Source: Actinomycetospora sp. NBRC 106378
GTDB taxonomy: Bacteria; Actinomycetota; Actinomycetes; Mycobacteriales; Pseudonocardiaceae
DNA: 64,000 nucleotides
Direction: 5' to 3'
Assembly (NCBI RefSeq): GCF_030269685.1
Contig: NZ_BSTT01000002.1
Span: 62,001 to 126,000 of the forward strand
The notes under the pieces are model-generated. The model worked only from the letters and a program-made list of their open reading frames with translations. It made no database searches and was not told the DNA's origin. Made by a program: the position numbers and the translations under genes. Below are positions 28,101 to 35,805 of this stretch, in pieces (position 1 is the stretch's first letter; the number at the start of each line of letters is the position of its first letter).

Positions 28101-29307
28101 TATCGATGGTCGTCGTGCCGTCGGCGTCTTCGCGGAACTCCGGGGCGAGGTAGGCCTGGGCGGCCTGCTCGACGTGCCGTCCGGCGTGGCTCGTGACCTC
28201 GACGCGGTGCCGGGTCTTCGACGAGGACAGTCCGCGGGCGGCGGTCTGCCACTCGCCAACTCGCAGCCGAGGGCCCTCGTCGGGAAGGTCCTCGACGATC
28301 ACCGCGCGCGGGGAGAGCGCCCGGTGGACCAGCCGCCGGTCGTGGGCATAGCGGACGGCCTCGGCGAGCTGACGAATGAGGCCGAGCTTCTCAGGAAGGT
28401 CGAGGTCGCGGCCGTGTGTGACAAGCCAGTGATCCAGGCGCTGTGCGTCCGGCGACTGATCGATGAGGAGGGCTGGCCCCATCTCGTGGTCCAGCATGTC
28501 GGCCGGCACGAGTAGGCCGGGGTGCTGGATCCCTTGACCGGCTGCGAACTCACGCTGGGCAGCGAGTCGGGTGGACTCGCGTGCCTCGGGGTCGTCCTCG
28601 CGCTCGTAGAGGTAGATCCGCGCGCGGCGGTACGCGGCCTCGTTGTCCGGACGGCGGGCGTGGTGGTCCTGCCAGGTCGGGCCCGACTCGTACGGCTGCG
28701 GCTCGATGCGCCACGGACCGATCGAGATGCTCTTCTGCGTCCGGTGGATGCCGACCTTCTGCAGCAGCTGGTGCAGGCGCCGAGCGAACTGCTGGTCGAT
28801 CGGCTCTCGCTGCGGCGGGGCCTCGATGAGGTCCATGACATGCGGCAGGTGCGCAACGTTGCCCTGAACGCCATAGAGGTGGTGCCGCTGGTTCTCCGAC
28901 AGGTCCGCCTTCATCCCGTGCTCGGCCAGGAAGATCGACGCGGTGACGTAGGGCAGCCGCATGCGTTCGCCGCGACCTGCCGCCGCGAGGAGCGACTTCA
29001 GCTCCTTGGCCTTGAGGTCGGCGAGGGGGACCGGTGAGTCGAAGGGCGGCCGGTGGCGGCCGTCGTCAAGGATCCAGGTAGAGCCCTGGTTCGTCAGCCG
29101 GCCCTTGAAGTTCTTGATCTCGATGAGGTGCAGCCCGTTGGGGCTCGCGACCAGGAGATCTACCTCGCGGATGTGGCCCTGCTGCGAGACGAAGGTGAAG
29201 TTCGACCAGGCCTGGTAGGGGTGCCGTGGCGGCAGGCGCTCCTTGACGTAGTCAAGCGCTGCACGCTCCCACGGAAAGCTCGAGGGCGTGATCTGGTTCC
29301 AGACCAT
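25171..29307 (-). CDS. pglW: PglW, NERD-kinase-like serine/threonine kinase of BREX type 2
   Basis: 1378 residues from ATG at 29307 with a GGGAGGGAG ribosome-binding site. Residues ~10-130 form a NERD (nuclease-related) domain with VDLLVASPNGLHLIEIKNF. A first kinase-like domain (about 215-470) has HRALSPR where HRD is required and no DFG, so it is probably a pseudokinase. A second kinase (about 510-760) has LGTGATARALL as the Gly loop, VLKIGRD for the Lys, HRDIKPDN near 620 and FDFSLAG as the DFG variant, so it should be active. A helix-hairpin-helix-like segment follows near 800-850, then a long C-terminal region. PglW is the kinase of Pgl/BREX type 2, proposed to regulate the other components. 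Confidence 0.9.
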   Translation of the reverse strand: MVWNQITPSSFPWERAALDYVKERLPPRHPYQAWSNFTFVSQQGHIREVDLLVASPNGLHLIEIKNFKGRLTNQGSTWILDDGRHRPPFDSPVPLADLKAKELKSLLAAAGRGERMRLPYVTASIFLAEHGMKADLSENQRHHLYGVQGNVAHLPHVMDLIEAPPQREPIDQQFARRLHQLLQKVGIHRTQKSISIGPWRIEPQPYESGPTWQDHHARRPDNEAAYRRARIYLYEREDDPEARESTRLAAQREFAAGQGIQHPGLLVPADMLDHEMGPALLIDQSPDAQRLDHWLVTHGRDLDLPEKLGLIRQLAEAVRYAHDRRLVHRALSPRAVIVEDLPDEGPRLRVGEWQTAARGLSSSKTRHRVEVTSHAGRHVEQAAQAYLAPEFREDADGTTTIDIFGLGATAYLILTGQAPASTQAELIERLLTDDGLHPKAVDDSLPDDVDAFVAEATRPIISDRCPDIEDFLTLLSLAEASLRESVHPDPEPDPYEAGPDDVVGGEYRVVSRLGTGATARALLVRRDNEEAVLKIGRDDKAAARLDDEAAVLADLANDYIVRLRRGVFPLGTRTAIEVTLAGQTTLSRYLREEGALLPDMLQRYGSQLLDAVAYLERNAVRHRDIKPDNIGVLTHAKRGTSVVLFDFSLAGIPDADVTAGTNGYRDPMLGTARRPAWDDAADLYGAAVTLHEMASLELPTWGDDGSDPRVARAEASISEEVFSPALREPLTEFFRRAFAREAGDRHPSAEAMRRAWDDVFTEADSTGPATTLPSMSDDPQDVRDRVASLASLDSALDTAGLSPRAVAVAQRLGASTVGQLLALPIRDLWRARGLSKPTRDELLRRVREWQDRLEAGSATPPVEASGDDDAALSLDLLVERLIPATPKRGADQAAIVRGALGLPDDRGGRLPDTRWPTVKALADRFGLAPRQLNDLLDKQRNRWSGDAELAAARAQVVTALRQLGRVATASELADQLLAVRGCPSETDPTRRRAYGFAALRAVVEGEDPENPRFGTRRHHDRMLIALQVTEDEDLDIPSDFALLEVAARLGDKAVDLAAREPLPTPTTVIRELSAISGDVVPGIVEQRLVRLAAAASGSVLANARLELYPADLSPARALRLSQAGAAIPPDGLEPEVFESRVAARFPGLPPLPSGAALRDLLRSMDIAVDWTGQKIRPVTTTAASSSLFTPAPIASDGADPRLDRVLRNGGVRIVTARRSRWQEARSRLAAATGATVHDAGTEFATAMREIAAEQKVRSFATVLRADADDAPDRARTNLTKIVKLALARLESSWRAESVLALDGLTPFGRYDGAMAMLERLMSSARNAGRDGGPTSLVLLCVAADERAAPHVDRAAIGMVSSEEWLVASPAWLEGSDAA

Positions 29308-29512
29308 CGTTGACTCCCTCCCGTGTCAGCAGCGGTGATCCTGCCAGGCCGTCGCACTTCGGCCGCATCGGCGGGCCGCAGCCGGCGAGAACCTGACTGA
29401 TGGCCCCAAAGGTGCGTCGACGGCATCAAGGTGATGTGGGTAACGTGCTTTGCCTACTGATCGACAGATCTCCGGCTAGGCACACGGCAGCGGGTCCCAC
29501 GCGGAGGCAGAC
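29308..29512. promoter_or_regulatory. divergent intergenic region between pglW and SNF2 helicase genes
   Basis: 205 bp separate the ATG of pglW (leftward) from the ATG of the first SNF2 gene (rightward). Both starts have good ribosome-binding sites. No overlapping gene is present, so promoters for both directions must lie here. I cannot assign -10/-35 boxes reliably; TAACGT at about 29441 is a possible -10 for the rightward genes. The arrangement allows co-regulation of the BREX and SNF2 modules. Confidence 0.5.
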
Positions 29513-32500
29513 ATGCGGCTCGAGGAGCTCGTCCCCGGGACGCTGGTGACCGGCGTTGCCATGAACGCTCCCGTCTCCGTCGTCGCGGTGGAGTGGTTCG
29601 GAGGCAACCGGCTGCTCCTGACCTATCGGCCCGCAGACGGAAGCACGGCTCGGGAGCTGGTGCTCAGTCGCAAAGACGAGGAGCGGCTCGCCGCCGCCAC
29701 GACGAGCAAGCGGCAGTTGGATGCCGACCCAACAGCGTGGCTGCTCGGTACAACCGCGCTCCGCCTGAAGCATGCCGCGTTGGATCAGATGCTGGCGGTG
29801 AGCGGCGGCAACCTTCAGCCCCTCCCGCACCAGATCCGGGCTGTCTACGACGAGCTCTTGCCGCGCACACCCCTCCGTTTCCTCCTGGCGGATGACCCCG
29901 GCGCAGGTAAGACGATCATGTGCGGGCTGTACATCAAGGAGCTCCTGCTCCGCGGAGACCTTGAGCGCTGCCTGGTCGTGGCCCCTGGAAGCCTCGTCGA
30001 GCAGTGGCAGGACGAACTGTTCGACAAGTTCCAGCTGCGCTTCGAGCTGCTGACGCGGCCGCTGGTCGATGGAACTCTGGACGGAAACGTCTTCGACGAG
30101 CACCCGCTGCTCATCGCCAGGATGGATCAGCTCAGTCGCAACGAGGAGCTTCTGACCGCCCTCGGCGCGACCACGTGGGACTTGGTTGTCGTCGACGAGG
30201 CCCACCGGATGAGCGCGCAACGCTTCGGTGGTGCGGTGAACGCGACGAAGCGTTACAACCTGGGACGGCTGCTGGAGTCCACGGCTCGGCACTTCCTCCT
30301 CATGACGGCGACCCCGCACGCGGGAAAGCCGGAGGACTTCGAGCTCTTTCTGGCGTTGCTCGATCCTGACCGCTTCGAACCGGGGAACGTCCGCCGGTCG
30401 ACGCGGGCCGAGGTGGACGATCTTGTGCGGCGCATGGTCAAGGAAGACCTGCTCACCATGGAGGGCAAGCCTCTCTTTCCCGAGCGGCGCGCTTACACCG
30501 TGGAGTACCAGCTCTCGGTCGAGGAGCAGGGCCTGTATGAGGCGGTGACGGACTACGTGCGCCACGGGATGGACCGGGCGCAGTCGCTGGAGGCCGAGGG
30601 GAAGACCGCACGGGGACGCACGGTCGGCTTCGCGCTGACCGTCCTGCAGCGTCGGTTGGCGTCGAGTCCCGAGGCGATCCTGCGCAGTCTGCAGCGTCGG
30701 CGCGACCGGCTGCATAAGCAGCTCCAAGAACCCGTGGTCCGCTCTGGGGTCCTTGGCGAGAAGCTTGACCTCCTCGAGGTGGACGAGGTGCCTGGGGGTG
30801 AGCAGGAAAGCCTCGAGGACGAGGTCGTCGACCTGGCTACGGCAGCGCGGTCACGCCAGGAGCTGGCTGGCGAGGTTGAAGAGTTGGACGGACTCATCCG
30901 TATCGCGGCTGACGTACGACGCCGGGATAACGACCGCAAATGGCAAGAGCTGAAGAACATCCTCGACCGCGGAGCCAGTGACAAGTCCGGTCGAGAGCTC
31001 TCGAAGCTGATTGTCTTCACCGAGCACCGTGACACCTTGCGCTATCTCGTCGACCGTATCGGTGGCCACTTGGGGGATCCGTCGGCGGTCGTCGCGATTC
31101 ACGGCGGGGTTCCTCGCGAGCAGCGGCGGGCCATCCAGCACGAGTTCACGGCCAACGCGCGGGTCACAGTCCTCGTAGCGACTGACGCCGCTGGCGAAGG
31201 CCTGAACCTTCAACGAGCGCATCTCATGGTCAACTACGACCTGCCGTGGAATCCGAACCGTATCGAGCAGCGGTTCGGCCGAATTCATCGCATTGGTCAG
31301 TCCGAGGTCTGCCACCTGTGGAACCTCATCGCCAGCGACACCCGCGAGGGCGATGTCTATCTGACGCTGCTGAAGAAACTGGAGCACCAGCAGACCGTGT
31401 TCGCAGGCAAGGTTTTCGACGTCCTCGGGGAGGCTTTCCGGGAACGTCCTCTGCGCGACATGCTGCTCGAGGCTGTGCGCTACGGCGACCAACCGGAGGT
31501 GCGGGCGAGGCTCCGCCAGACCGTCGATGCGACCGTGTCCGACGGGCTCACACAACTGCTCGAGGAGCGGGCGCTCCTTCAGGAGACTCTCGATCCAGCA
31601 GCGGTCAGCGAGGTCCGTCGCGAGATGGAACAGGCGCGCGCCCGACGTCTCCGGTCGGCCGATGTGCGCGACTTCCTGGTCGCCGGCCTCCGCCATGCGG
31701 GAGGCCGGGTGACCGCTCGCAGGGACGGAAGCTGCGAGGTTCAGCGGGTCCCCACTGACCTCCGAGAGCGTGCACGAGGCAGGGTGCGACCAGCTCGCAG
31801 CTACGAGTCCCTGCGCTTTGAAGCCGACCCGTCCGACGTCTCGTCCACGGCTGATCTTGTGCGCCCTGGTCATCCGCTGCTCGATGCCCTCGTCGACCAG
31901 GTCCTCGATGACACGGTGACCGAGCGACGTCAGGGCTGCCTCCTCGTCGATGACCGCGGTGGCGCAGAGCCGCGACTCCTCGTCGCATTGGTGCAGTCCG
32001 TTGTCGACTCGCAGGAACCTCCAATGTCGGTCATGCGGCGCTTCGAGGTCATCGAACTCTGCCGGGACGGCTCCGCGGCCAACGTCGGGCCGCAGGCCCT
32101 ACGGACGTACCGGGCGGCCACGGACGGCGAACGGGACAGGGCTACCTCGTTGCTCAACGAGGCGTGGCTATCGGACGGCCTGGAGAAGGCTGCGCGCTCG
32201 TGGGCCATCACGATCGCGCTCCCTCAGCTCGAGGATGAGGTGTCGGCAACGGTCGGCAATAGGGTTCAGCGCACCCGCAGGGCGGTCCTCGATCGTCTGA
32301 AGCAGCAGATCGCCCACTGGGACGGCGAGGCTGAACGGCTCGCGGCCGCGGAGCGGGCGGGGAGCCGGACGCGGATGCGCCCGGACAGCGCCGAGCGGAA
32401 GGCACGTGAACTTGAGGATCGACTGACTCGACGGTTGGCAGAGCTCGCCGCTCAAGAGCGGGTGGTCGCGGAGCCCCCGCGTATTGAAGCGACGGCCCTG

Positions 32501-32539
32501 GTCGTACCGGCGCGCTTGGTGGCGGGATCGCGTGGCTGA
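29513..32539 (+). CDS. SNF2-family helicase, HepA/DrmD-like, defence type
   Basis: 1008 residues; a GGAGG ribosome-binding site precedes the ATG. A short N-terminal beta domain (LEELVPGTLVTGVAMNAPVS) precedes a SNF2 motor: Walker A ADDPGAGKT at 126-134, DEAH in VVVDEAHRMSAQ near 227, SAT-equivalent LLMTATPHAGK near 265, an inserted helical region, then the second RecA domain with ATDAAGEGLNLQ near 560 and QRFGRIHRIGQ near 587. The C-terminal ~400 residues include helical, Arg-rich coiled segments. This subfamily (PLPHQIRAVYDELLPR signature) is common beside restriction-like and DISARM-like genes. Its stop lies inside the next gene (8-bp overlap). No DISARM partners (DrmA, DrmB, DrmC, DrmMI) are in the window. 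Confidence 0.88.
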   Translation: MRLEELVPGTLVTGVAMNAPVSVVAVEWFGGNRLLLTYRPADGSTARELVLSRKDEERLAAATTSKRQLDADPTAWLLGTTALRLKHAALDQMLAVSGGNLQPLPHQIRAVYDELLPRTPLRFLLADDPGAGKTIMCGLYIKELLLRGDLERCLVVAPGSLVEQWQDELFDKFQLRFELLTRPLVDGTLDGNVFDEHPLLIARMDQLSRNEELLTALGATTWDLVVVDEAHRMSAQRFGGAVNATKRYNLGRLLESTARHFLLMTATPHAGKPEDFELFLALLDPDRFEPGNVRRSTRAEVDDLVRRMVKEDLLTMEGKPLFPERRAYTVEYQLSVEEQGLYEAVTDYVRHGMDRAQSLEAEGKTARGRTVGFALTVLQRRLASSPEAILRSLQRRRDRLHKQLQEPVVRSGVLGEKLDLLEVDEVPGGEQESLEDEVVDLATAARSRQELAGEVEELDGLIRIAADVRRRDNDRKWQELKNILDRGASDKSGRELSKLIVFTEHRDTLRYLVDRIGGHLGDPSAVVAIHGGVPREQRRAIQHEFTANARVTVLVATDAAGEGLNLQRAHLMVNYDLPWNPNRIEQRFGRIHRIGQSEVCHLWNLIASDTREGDVYLTLLKKLEHQQTVFAGKVFDVLGEAFRERPLRDMLLEAVRYGDQPEVRARLRQTVDATVSDGLTQLLEERALLQETLDPAAVSEVRREMEQARARRLRSADVRDFLVAGLRHAGGRVTARRDGSCEVQRVPTDLRERARGRVRPARSYESLRFEADPSDVSSTADLVRPGHPLLDALVDQVLDDTVTERRQGCLLVDDRGGAEPRLLVALVQSVVDSQEPPMSVMRRFEVIELCRDGSAANVGPQALRTYRAATDGERDRATSLLNEAWLSDGLEKAARSWAITIALPQLEDEVSATVGNRVQRTRRAVLDRLKQQIAHWDGEAERLAAAERAGSRTRMRPDSAERKARELEDRLTRRLAELAAQERVVAEPPRIEATALVVPARLVAGSRG

Positions 32540-35258
32540 GGATCGGGAGAAAGCCCGCGCAGCCCTCCTGCAAGCCGAGGCTCTTCTCGCCCTCGCCGAG
32601 CAGGTGGAGGACGCGGTCGGCGAGCAGGACGCGGCCTTGCGGCGCGCTGTCGACGGCTCCCTGCTGAAGCTGCCACTGCCACCTGAGCGCGGCGCGGCGA
32701 ATTCCGGCGTGGCGGCCATCGCTCTTGGCGTCTCCGGTCGCCCGAGTGTCCTTGTCGACACAGTTGCGGCTCAAGCGCACGCACGCCCTGCGCTGCAAGC
32801 GCAGCTGAGCAGTGCGTCGGCCATCCGACGCAGCCTCCCGAGTCTCGTCGAAGAGGCCCGGCCAGTAACCCAGGGACGTCTGCGCGGCCTCTTCTCGTCG
32901 AAGAAGACCCGTGAGCATGCCGAGATTCAGTTCGCAGCACTCGTCAAAATGCTCGACCACGTCAAGGCGAATGGCGTCGCGCAGGCGTGGAATTCGGCTC
33001 TCACGAACACCACATCTGGTCGAGCCGACGCGGTAGCGGCCACATCGGCCGCGTCCAAGGTCCTCGGCCTCGCCGCGCCTCGTGGACCGCACGTGTCAGT
33101 CAAGGTCGAGCAGCTCGACGTCATCCGACGCTTCCTGGCCATTGCGCCTTCGGTGCTCCGGCACCGTCCGCCCCTCGTCAGCGAGGTCAAGCGGACCTTC
33201 GAGTCCGTGCAGGACCGGATGGTCAGCAAGCAACTGGCCGAGATGCCGACAACGGCGCTGAAGCAGGCGACGGCAAACCGAGTACGGTTCAAGTCCTTGA
33301 GCGAAGCTCGCTGCCACACCGTTGATGATGTGCTGCGCGCCGGCTCAGCCAGGCTCGGCCAGGTGAACGGCATCAGCGAGACCACCGCCCGCCAGCTGTT
33401 TGCAGCAGCGCAGCGACTGCGCCAGGCCGTAAAAGATGATCTGCGGTTTCGCATCGATCTCGATCGCTCGGACACGCTCGTCACCCGACTTCTCACAACG
33501 CTCTTCCTTTTGCGTCAGTACGACCGGGTCTTGGAGGGACGAGGGCGCGACCTTCAGGCGGCTCTCGATCTGCTCCGTCCGCTCGCTGCCATTTCGAAGG
33601 AGGTCACTCAGCTCTCCATCGTTGGAGGCTCCGATCCTACGAACTTCCTGATGCAGATTCGGGAGACGGTCTCCGACCTCGAGGGAAGCGGCCTACTCCA
33701 ACTGCTGACACAGGTGAGTCCTGGTCAAGGCCATGCCCCGGGCGCCGACAGGGTGTGGGACGACTTCGAGCGAGACAGTGCCGGCTACTACACCGTGCTC
33801 GGACAGATCGTCGAGCTTGACCTCGGCGAAGACGCTGCAGCCGGCAACCTACCGGCCGAGATCGTCGCAGCAGTCCACGCCCAGCCGTTGGACGAGGTGC
33901 TCCTCGAAGGCAAGGTCTCGCTGCGCGGCTATCAGTCCTTCGGGGCACGGTATGCGCTGGTACAGCGTCGGACGCTGCTCGGGGATGAGATGGGTCTGGG
34001 CAAGACGGTCCAGGCCATCGCCGTCATGGCACACCTCAGTGGCGGTGGCGCGAAGCACCACCTCGTGGTGTGCCCCGCCTCCGTGCTCGTGAACTGGACG
34101 AGTGAGGTACGCCGTCACAGCGCGCTCGAGGCGTTCCTTGTGCATGGCAGCGACCGCGACCGAACCTGGAGAACATGGCAACGTCGCGGCGGCGTCGCGG
34201 TGACTACCTTCGGAACACTGCCGGTGCTGCCGGCCCCACCTGCTCAGCTGCCCCTGATCGTGGTGGACGAAGCGCACTACCTGAAGAACCCGCAGACCCA
34301 GCGGGCGCGAGCGCTTCTGCCCCTCGTTGACCGCGCCGAGCGGGCGCTGTTTCTGACAGGCACGCCACTCGAGAATCGCCTCGGAGAGTTCCAACAGCTC
34401 GTCACGTATCTGCAGCCAGAGGCCGCTCGCCGCCTAGCGCAGATCGATGGCCTGGCTAGTGCGCGTCGATATCGGGAGGAACTGGCGCCGGTATATCTAC
34501 GGCGCAACCAGGAAGACGTGCTGCAAGAGCTTCCCGACTTGGTGGTCACGCCCGAGTGGAGCAGCTTTACCGCTCATCAGATGCCCGGTTATCGCATGGC
34601 CGTCGCGGCCCGCAACTTCATGCGCATGCGCCGCGTGGCGATCGTGGACCATCCTGGACACTCGGAGAAACTCGCTCGGCTCCAGGAGATCACGAATGAC
34701 GCTGCAGCGAACGGTCGGAAGGTAATCGTCTTCTCGTACTTCCGCGATGTGCTGGAGGAGGTCGCTGAGGTCCTCGGTGAGCGAGTCGTCGGCCCATTGA
34801 CAGGCTCCGTACCCGCGACCAAGAGGCAAGCGATCATCGACGAGTTCGGTCGTGCTGGCGCGGACGCGGTGCTGCTGTCGCAGATCACCGCCGGCGGTAC
34901 GGGTATGAACATGCAGGCGGGCTCGGTCGTGATCATCTGCGAGCCGCAGGTCAAGCCATCTCTCGAAAGTCAGGCCATCGCCCGGGCGCATCGCATGGGG
35001 CAGCTCCGGGGCGTGCAGGTCCACCGCCTGTTGACAACCGACAGCGTCGATCAGCGCATGGTCGAGTTGCTCGAGGAGAAGCAGCGCCTGTTCGACGAGT
35101 ACGCCCGCGGCAGCGAGGTGGCGGCGTCCAGCGCCGAGGCCGTCGATGTCTCAGAGAAGAAGCTTGCTGCCGAGGTCATTGACCTTGAGATGGAACGGCT
35201 GGCGGTCAGCCGCGCTGAGCAGCTCGCCGCTGAGAGGGAGGACGAGGAGGACAACTGA
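32532..35258 (+). CDS. second SNF2-family helicase with HhH segment
   Basis: 908 residues from GTG at 32532, which overlaps the stop of the first helicase by 8 bp (GTGGCTGA); no separate ribosome-binding site is needed. Residues 1-470 are a helical region unique to this protein, with a helix-hairpin-helix-like stretch near 255-300 (VNGISETTARQLFAAAQRL). The SNF2 motor follows: Walker A GDEMGLGKT near 484, DEAH in IVVDEAHYLKN near 578, LTGTPLENRLGEF near 610, then SQITAGGTGMNMQ near 785 and IARAHRMGQ near 815. The C-terminus is acidic and coiled. Two different SNF2 motors translated as a coupled pair suggests a complex or sequential action on DNA. It converges with the small membrane-protein gene. 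Confidence 0.87.
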   Translation: MAEDREKARAALLQAEALLALAEQVEDAVGEQDAALRRAVDGSLLKLPLPPERGAANSGVAAIALGVSGRPSVLVDTVAAQAHARPALQAQLSSASAIRRSLPSLVEEARPVTQGRLRGLFSSKKTREHAEIQFAALVKMLDHVKANGVAQAWNSALTNTTSGRADAVAATSAASKVLGLAAPRGPHVSVKVEQLDVIRRFLAIAPSVLRHRPPLVSEVKRTFESVQDRMVSKQLAEMPTTALKQATANRVRFKSLSEARCHTVDDVLRAGSARLGQVNGISETTARQLFAAAQRLRQAVKDDLRFRIDLDRSDTLVTRLLTTLFLLRQYDRVLEGRGRDLQAALDLLRPLAAISKEVTQLSIVGGSDPTNFLMQIRETVSDLEGSGLLQLLTQVSPGQGHAPGADRVWDDFERDSAGYYTVLGQIVELDLGEDAAAGNLPAEIVAAVHAQPLDEVLLEGKVSLRGYQSFGARYALVQRRTLLGDEMGLGKTVQAIAVMAHLSGGGAKHHLVVCPASVLVNWTSEVRRHSALEAFLVHGSDRDRTWRTWQRRGGVAVTTFGTLPVLPAPPAQLPLIVVDEAHYLKNPQTQRARALLPLVDRAERALFLTGTPLENRLGEFQQLVTYLQPEAARRLAQIDGLASARRYREELAPVYLRRNQEDVLQELPDLVVTPEWSSFTAHQMPGYRMAVAARNFMRMRRVAIVDHPGHSEKLARLQEITNDAAANGRKVIVFSYFRDVLEEVAEVLGERVVGPLTGSVPATKRQAIIDEFGRAGADAVLLSQITAGGTGMNMQAGSVVIICEPQVKPSLESQAIARAHRMGQLRGVQVHRLLTTDSVDQRMVELLEEKQRLFDEYARGSEVAASSAEAVDVSEKKLAAEVIDLEMERLAVSRAEQLAAEREDEEDN

Positions 35259-35296
35259 ACCGCCCTCCCAGGAGAACATAGATGCCGTGGCTCGTC

Positions 35297-35773
35297 TCAG
35301 ACACCGGAGGAGCCAGTGAGTCCGGCTCGGACGCGACGAGGGAGGCTGGGGCGGATGGCTGTGGGCTGCCAGTCTTTCTTCTGCAATCTCTGCAGTAGTT
35401 GGTACTGGTACGCCCCCTGCTGCGCACAGACGTCTTTCCAGACTTGAGCGAAAGGTTCCCGTTCAAGCTGAACCTTCATGCCATCGGCCCATATCTTCCA
35501 CGTGGCGTCAGTGATCCATCCTTTCTCGCGAAGCTCGCACTCGTCCTCACAGAGGCGAATATACGATCGAACGGCCTTCTCGTCACGAGTGCGAAGCTTA
35601 TAGTCAGCTTCGAGCCTGAGGGCTGCGAGTGACATGGAGTCCATGAGGGACCAATATCGTTGCACGTAGAACGCCTCGAAGGATCGGAGTCTCTGGCGTT
35701 GTGCGGCGCGGATCGATAGCGCAGCGAGTACAACTCCAACCGCAGTGACGACTGCCGAGATATTCTGAATCAT
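35297..35773 (-). CDS. small membrane-anchored protein of unknown function
   Basis: 158 residues. One N-terminal transmembrane helix (ISAVVTAVGVVLAALSIRAA, about 4-24) is followed by a soluble helical domain (SFEAFYVQRYWSLMDSMS; RSYIRLCEDECELREKGWI). This layout, a short tail anchor plus a helical domain with FYVQRYW-like aromatic spacing, occurs in many uncharacterised accessory-island proteins. It starts 32 bp after the NucS-like gene on the same strand, so it may be the last gene of that operon. GC is lower than in its neighbours. Function not recognised. Confidence 0.7.
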   Translation of the reverse strand: MIQNISAVVTAVGVVLAALSIRAAQRQRLRSFEAFYVQRYWSLMDSMSLAALRLEADYKLRTRDEKAVRSYIRLCEDECELREKGWITDATWKIWADGMKVQLEREPFAQVWKDVCAQQGAYQYQLLQRLQKKDWQPTAIRPSLPRRVRAGLTGSSGV

Positions 35774-35805
35774 GACCTTTGCTTCTTGCAGAGTCTAGTT
35801 TCGGT

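Noticed and set aside
29513-35258. SNF2 helicase genes considered as part of a DISARM system
   Set aside because: The first is DrmD-like, but DrmA, DrmB, DrmC and a DISARM methyltransferase are all absent from the window.
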